A stretch of 64,000 nucleotides of DNA from Typha latifolia. Lineage: Eukaryota > Streptophyta > Magnoliopsida > Poales > Typhaceae. A model generated the notes under the pieces. That model was given only the letters and a program-made list of their open reading frames with translations. It had not been told where the DNA came from and ran no database searches. Both the position numbers and the translations under genes were made by a program. This document shows, piece after piece, positions 63,683-64,000 of this stretch (position 1 is the first letter of the stretch; each line of letters begins with the position of its first letter). The stretch is from assembly GCA_019914945.1 (NCBI GenBank), contig CM034109.1, positions 5,456,001 to 5,520,000 of the forward strand. Direction: 5' to 3'.

Positions 63683-64000
63683 AGCTAGACTCGTAGCATA
63701 GGGATATACTCAGGTTGAGGGTATAGATTTTGATGAGACATTTGCTCCTGTTGCTAGATTAGAATCTATTCGTATACTGCTTGCTATTGCTTGTCACTTA
63801 AAATTTAAATTATTTCAAATGGATGTGAAAAGTGCTTTCTTGAATGGTACTCTGAATGAAGATGTTTATTTAGAACAACCGAAAGGGTTCGAAGATCAAA
63901 AATTTCCTTCTCATGTGTTTAAATTGAAAAAGGCCCTTTACGGGCTAAAACAAGCTCCAAGAGCTTGGTATGAGAAGTTGACCACTTTTTTAGTGGATGC
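63665..64000 (+). pseudogene. pol: SIRE copy 2 reverse transcriptase start, truncated by window edge
   Basis: After the deletion the text is in another frame and matches copy 1 from [11 protein letters not shown] on (the codon after LVA is TAG). It includes [21 protein letters not shown] and [16 protein letters not shown], and reaches [11 protein letters not shown] at the edge. Confidence 0.88.

Larger units (their letters stand above)
60069..64000 (+). mobile_element. SIRE-type Ty1/Copia retrotransposon, copy 2 (runs off the right edge)
   Basis: It holds a 5' LTR, primer-binding site, gag, integrase and the start of RT, in the opposite orientation to copy 1. It overlaps copy 1 in the LTR and in pol from about 63560 on. 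It is disabled by stops in gag, loss of the protease active site and a deletion at the integrase/RT junction. Confidence 0.92.

Overview
The window is plant nuclear DNA. It has spliced host genes with canonical GT-AG introns separated by long AT-rich spacers, and much of it is transposons, many nested in one another. The family-level look of the NBS-LRR remnant and the PCMT gene suggests a monocot, probably not a grass; this is inference from remembered family sequences, and no species can be named.

Host genes, left to right. (1) The 5' part of a protein-L-isoaspartate O-methyltransferase gene on the minus strand (about 1.8-4.8 kb), whose remaining exons appear to lie beyond the left edge. 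(2) A dead CC-NBS-LRR resistance gene on the plus strand (5.8-8.7 kb), with frameshifts and stops and split by a 942-bp solo LTR. (3) A sieve-element-occlusion (SEO, phloem P-protein) gene on the plus strand. I assembled it as seven exons across 14.2-32.5 kb, with an open frame of about 710 codons. Two of its introns are very large (about 9.4 and 6.1 kb) and full of transposons. (4) An intronless SOBIR1-like receptor kinase (38.1-39.4 kb) that has a signal peptide, a membrane segment and a complete RD kinase but no leucine-rich repeats. (5) A complete five-exon CENP-X/MHF2 histone-fold gene on the minus strand (41.3-44.3 kb, 99 codons). (6) One exon-sized remnant of a UTP6-like nucleolar protein gene on the minus strand (about 46 kb).

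Mobile elements. SEO intron 4 holds a 5'-truncated SIRE-type Copia element (minus strand) with an extra ORF downstream of pol. It is fused to a decayed hAT element that is interrupted by a purine-rich inverted-repeat element with a (GAA)n tract. SEO intron 6 holds a 1,963-bp hAT deletion derivative with an exact 8-bp target duplication. From 46.6 to 52.6 kb there is a minus-strand LTR element with a GATTC target duplication. It contains a probable hAT-like element, which in turn contains a solo LTR with a TTTAC target duplication. From 56.3 to 60 kb a LINE 3' end is interrupted by a deleted Ty3/Gypsy element, after which the primer-binding site is repeated four times. The right end (60.07 kb onward) is a second SIRE copy in the opposite orientation, disabled by stops and two internal deletions.

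Functional picture. The two recognisable defence-related loci (dead CNL, LRR-less SOBIR1-like kinase) flank the SEO gene. Nothing in the sequence shows that they are co-regulated. The most unusual signals are the palindrome-rich GTTCGAAC motif shared by Copia and Gypsy LTRs, the tandemly repeated primer-binding site, and the intact SEO reading frame across transposon-filled introns.
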